A DNA stretch of 33,184 nucleotides from an uncultured Erysipelotrichaceae bacterium (GTDB lineage: Bacteria > Bacillota_I > Bacilli_A > Erysipelotrichales > Erysipelotrichaceae), in assembly GCA_902786245.1 (NCBI GenBank), contig CADABS010000036.1:1-33184 (forward strand), written 5' to 3'. Below the pieces are notes generated by a model. It saw only the letters and a list, made by a program, of their open reading frames with translations, was not told the DNA's origin and made no database searches. The first letter of the stretch is position 1, and each line of letters opens with the position of its first letter. Position numbers and translations under genes: made by a program. Shown here piece after piece: positions 30,837-33,184 of the stretch.

Positions 30837-32171
30837 TCATCTCCGGTCCGTCAGTTTTTTCATATGCATGAATACATATGGTATTTCAAACAGCAGCATG
30901 GCTGTCCAGCCGATCCCGCTGGCGGCAGCGATGCCCCGGATCCCGGTTCTTTCCGCCAGCATATAGGTGCCAAGGGTGCGCAGGGAGATCTGGATGAATG
31001 TACAGAGTATCGTGACCGGGATCTTTCCGACGCCGCGGCAGTAGCCCTGGAAACCGTTGGTCAGACCGGGCAGGACATACAGGAATGCCATGATTGCAAG
31101 ATATGCGGTTCCTTCCCGGATGACGGCTTCATTGCCGCTGCCGGAGACAAACAGGGCGGTCAGATATCTGCCGGTGAACAATACAGCGATGCCGATGAAA
31201 ATGCCGTAGACGATCTCCATGGCGATACCGGTCAGGAATCCCCGGCGGATGCGCTCCGGTTTTCCGGCGCCGCGGTTCTGGGCAATCAGGGTCGAGATGG
31301 ATGCGGCGATGCTCTGCTCCGGAATCAGGGCAAAGCTGTCGATCCGGCTGACCGCATTGAATGCGGCAATGGTGCTGACACCCAGCATGTTCACCTGCGA
31401 CTGGATCAGAACCTTGCCGATCGGCTGCACCGCCTGCTGCAGTGCCGAGGGAAGACCGTAGTTCATGACTTTTTTCAATATGGCCGCATCTGTTTTCAGA
31501 TCATCTTTCTCCGGCAGAAGCTGCGGCATTTCCCGGACGATGCACCGGTATGCCAGACCGGCGGAAACCGCCTGGGCAAAGACGGTCGTCGCGGCGCTGA
31601 CGGCGATGCCGAAATGGAAGATTCCCAGCAGGACCAGATCAAGAACGATATTCAGGACGGAGCATACTGCCAGAAAGCGCAGCGGTGTTTTCGAATCGCC
31701 GACGCTTTTGATGGCGGCAGCCAGCGCATTATAAATAAAGGTAAAAGGAATGCCGATAAAGGTAATGCGCAGATAGATACCGGTAATCGCAAAGATTTCG
31801 GCAGGCACAGACAGAATACGCAGGATGGCAGGTGTCAGAAGAACCCCGGGAACCATGATGGCCAGGCTCAGCAGCAGACCTGCTTTCATGACGGCGGACA
31901 GCGATCTGCGGAAGGAGACCATATCTTTGGCACCGTAGCATTCGCTCATGAATACACCGGCTCCGATGCATAATCCGGATACCGCCAGTATGACAAGGTT
32001 CATGACCGGAGCGGCGATGCCTTCTGCCGCCAGGGCTTCCTTGCCGATCAGCCGTCCGGCGATCATGGAATCGGCCGCGTTATAGGCCAGCTGCAGCCAG
32101 TTGGCCAGTATTAAAGGAAGCGCATAGCGCCACAGATGCGAATACAGGCTTCCTTCTGTCATGTTTTTCAT
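30837..32171 (-). CDS. MATE family efflux transporter
   Basis: A 444-residue, 12-segment membrane protein of the multi-antimicrobial extrusion family, which exports cationic or organic compounds using Na+ or H+ gradients. The start L-P-L-I-L-A-N-W-L-Q-L-A-Y-N-A-A-D-S-M-I-A-G-R is typical of the NorM/DinF-like N-terminal helix. The internal duplication (second half from about residue 230, Y-G-L-P-S-A-L-Q-Q-A-V-Q-P) is also seen. It is preceded by AGGA and lies 6 nt after the pectinesterase-family gene, so they share a transcript. Substrate unknown; nothing in the sequence ties it to pectin. Confidence 0.93.
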   Translation of the reverse strand: MKNMTEGSLYSHLWRYALPLILANWLQLAYNAADSMIAGRLIGKEALAAEGIAAPVMNLVILAVSGLCIGAGVFMSECYGAKDMVSFRRSLSAVMKAGLLLSLAIMVPGVLLTPAILRILSVPAEIFAITGIYLRITFIGIPFTFIYNALAAAIKSVGDSKTPLRFLAVCSVLNIVLDLVLLGIFHFGIAVSAATTVFAQAVSAGLAYRCIVREMPQLLPEKDDLKTDAAILKKVMNYGLPSALQQAVQPIGKVLIQSQVNMLGVSTIAAFNAVSRIDSFALIPEQSIAASISTLIAQNRGAGKPERIRRGFLTGIAMEIVYGIFIGIAVLFTGRYLTALFVSGSGNEAVIREGTAYLAIMAFLYVLPGLTNGFQGYCRGVGKIPVTILCTFIQISLRTLGTYMLAERTGIRGIAAASGIGWTAMLLFEIPYVFMHMKKLTDRR

Positions 32172-32177
32172 AAAATC

Positions 32178-33035
32178 CTACCGGAGTTTCTTTGCCCAGC
32201 TTACGCGTCCTTCCCGCAGCGGATATTCATAGAAGCGCGCTGTTCTGTCGCGGTCTGTATCATTCCATTTATCAAAGCCTTCGGTGCAGATATGGGGACC
32301 GTATGTACAGTCTTCAAAGACGCAGAGTCCGTAATCGCGCCAGGGTCTGGCTAAATAGATACTGTTGTCATCAACGGTGTCTTCTGCTGTGAATGTGCAG
32401 CTGCGGAAACGGAATCCCTCGGTCTGGGAAAGCGGATGGGCGGGAGCGGCAGTGTAGCCGGTATGGCGTTCATCATAGACGGAGCGGATCTCGCAGTTTT
32501 CGAACAGTGCTTCGCCGCAGCCGAATATGAAGTCGACGGTTCCTTCGATCAGGCAGTCTCTGAAATACTGGCGGCAGTATTTTGTCTGGCGCAGGTCATC
32601 GGTCAGAAAACCGTCATACCGCTCGATCAGGTCATCCGGCAGGGGTCCGGCGAACAGGGTATCCTGGGTGGATGTCAGCCGGCACCGGTTCATATGGAAG
32701 TCATCGCCGTATACGGTCAGAGCGACTTCCTGTCCTTTGATTTCGGGATGGCCGGCATCATTGGCAATGGTCAGGTCTTCGATTGTGACATGATCGCTGA
32801 CAACGGCCGCTGTCCATGTCCGGAATGTATTGAATGCTTTGCCGTCAGAGGCAGTCTTCTCGGCATAATCATCCCAGATGATGACTGTTTTATCCATGCC
32901 GGCACCGCGGATGGTCAGCCCGGGTGTACTGATTTTCAGCTTGATCCGGAAAATGCCTTCCGGAAGCTGGACGGTTGTGTTTTCTTCTGTGTTTTCCAGA
33001 AGTGCCGGGAGTCTTTCTGCTGTTAATTCTGCCAT
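32178..33035 (-). CDS. Pectinesterase family protein (CE8-like), no signal peptide
   Basis: A 285-residue right-handed beta-helix protein of the pectin methylesterase family (EC 3.1.1.11 if active). The catalytic landmarks are Q124-D125 in T-S-T-Q-D-T-L-F, D168 in T-V-D-F-I-F-G (nucleophile) and R230-P-W232 in Y-L-A-R-P-W-R, where most members have L-G-R-P-W. There is no N-terminal signal peptide or lipobox, so it should be cytosolic and act on imported short methyl-esterified oligogalacturonides rather than on polymer (inference). AGAGG lies about 9 nt before the ATG. First gene of a two-gene operon with the MATE transporter. No pectate lyase or uronate pathway genes are in the window. Confidence 0.9.
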   Translation of the reverse strand: MAELTAERLPALLENTEENTTVQLPEGIFRIKLKISTPGLTIRGAGMDKTVIIWDDYAEKTASDGKAFNTFRTWTAAVVSDHVTIEDLTIANDAGHPEIKGQEVALTVYGDDFHMNRCRLTSTQDTLFAGPLPDDLIERYDGFLTDDLRQTKYCRQYFRDCLIEGTVDFIFGCGEALFENCEIRSVYDERHTGYTAAPAHPLSQTEGFRFRSCTFTAEDTVDDNSIYLARPWRDYGLCVFEDCTYGPHICTEGFDKWNDTDRDRTARFYEYPLREGRVSWAKKLR

Positions 33036-33092
33036 AATGTATACCTCTGTTTTAACTTAATAAAGTATAATGGATGAAAAACATAATCTAAC
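33036..33092 (-). promoter_or_regulatory. Possible promoter of the pectinesterase-MATE operon
   Basis: On the minus strand TATACT (plus 33064-33069) is a good -10 with a poor -35 (GTTAGA, plus 33087-33092, spacer 17). Transcription would begin near 33057, leaving room for AGAGG before the ATG. The rest of the window to 33184 is AT-rich and holds no gene that I can see. Confidence 0.35.
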
Positions 33093-33184
33093 AGTAAACA
33101 ATTTTGTGGATAGAACGATAGCTGACTTATAATGAATCTGCCATGAATAGAAATACTTAAGCAGCCATTCAACTCTATTCTTGG

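Overview
The window is a chromosomal stretch of a low-to-mid GC Bacillota (Firmicutes) bacterium. Strong AGGAGG-type ribosome binding sites, tight operons, short hairpin-plus-T-run terminators, a Bacillota-style citrate lyase cluster and a roughly 50% GC composition suggest a fermentative gut anaerobe, plausibly of the Erysipelotrichia. That placement is inference: there is no rRNA or marker gene here. I see no tRNA, rRNA, CRISPR array, insertion sequence or phage gene.

Layout. 1-720: end of an upstream unit and a small GNAT acetyltransferase. 718-5448: an L-rhamnose locus, with an AraC-type regulator facing rhaB, rhaD and an AraA/FucI-fold isomerase in the place where rhaA would be expected. 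5430-8522: a large two-receiver hybrid histidine kinase on the minus strand, broken by one in-frame TAA. 8665-10090: 1-phosphofructokinase and a small membrane-anchored protein. 10220-13655: ATP-type PEP carboxykinase, a PNPOx-like flavoprotein and a FucI-like protein of unknown role. 13733-17515: HD-domain protein, alpha/beta hydrolase, AI-2E-family transporter and GH1 6-phospho-beta-glucosidase. 17594-19892: an AAA-CYTH fusion convergent with a ferredoxin-tailed aldo/keto reductase. 20012-23021: a NifX-like/metal-binding/SlyD-like fusion, a YhhN-family membrane protein, an orphan ECF S component and a HAD phosphatase. 23102-30788: a full citrate lyase system in two divergent units, citD-citE-citF-CitMHS transporter (minus) and LysR regulator-citXG-citC (plus). 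30837-33035: a pectinesterase-family protein and a MATE exporter in one operon.

How the genes work together. The rhamnose operon and the pectinesterase both fit use of pectin or rhamnogalacturonan fragments. GH1 and FruK feed sugar phosphates into glycolysis. The citrate cluster imports citrate and supplies every lyase subunit plus its cofactor and activation enzymes. It would yield acetate and oxaloacetate; no oxaloacetate decarboxylase lies here, so oxaloacetate could pass to PckA or to enzymes encoded elsewhere (inference).

The points most worth a second look are the NifX-SlyD metal-binding fusion, the non-RhaA isomerase in the rhamnose operon, the nonsense codon at the ATP-binding G1 box of the hybrid kinase, a FucI-like protein with Asn at a metal-ligand position, a 12-bp direct repeat at 33-bp spacing between the two citrate operons, and a minus-strand terminator embedded in the coding end of the opposing gene.
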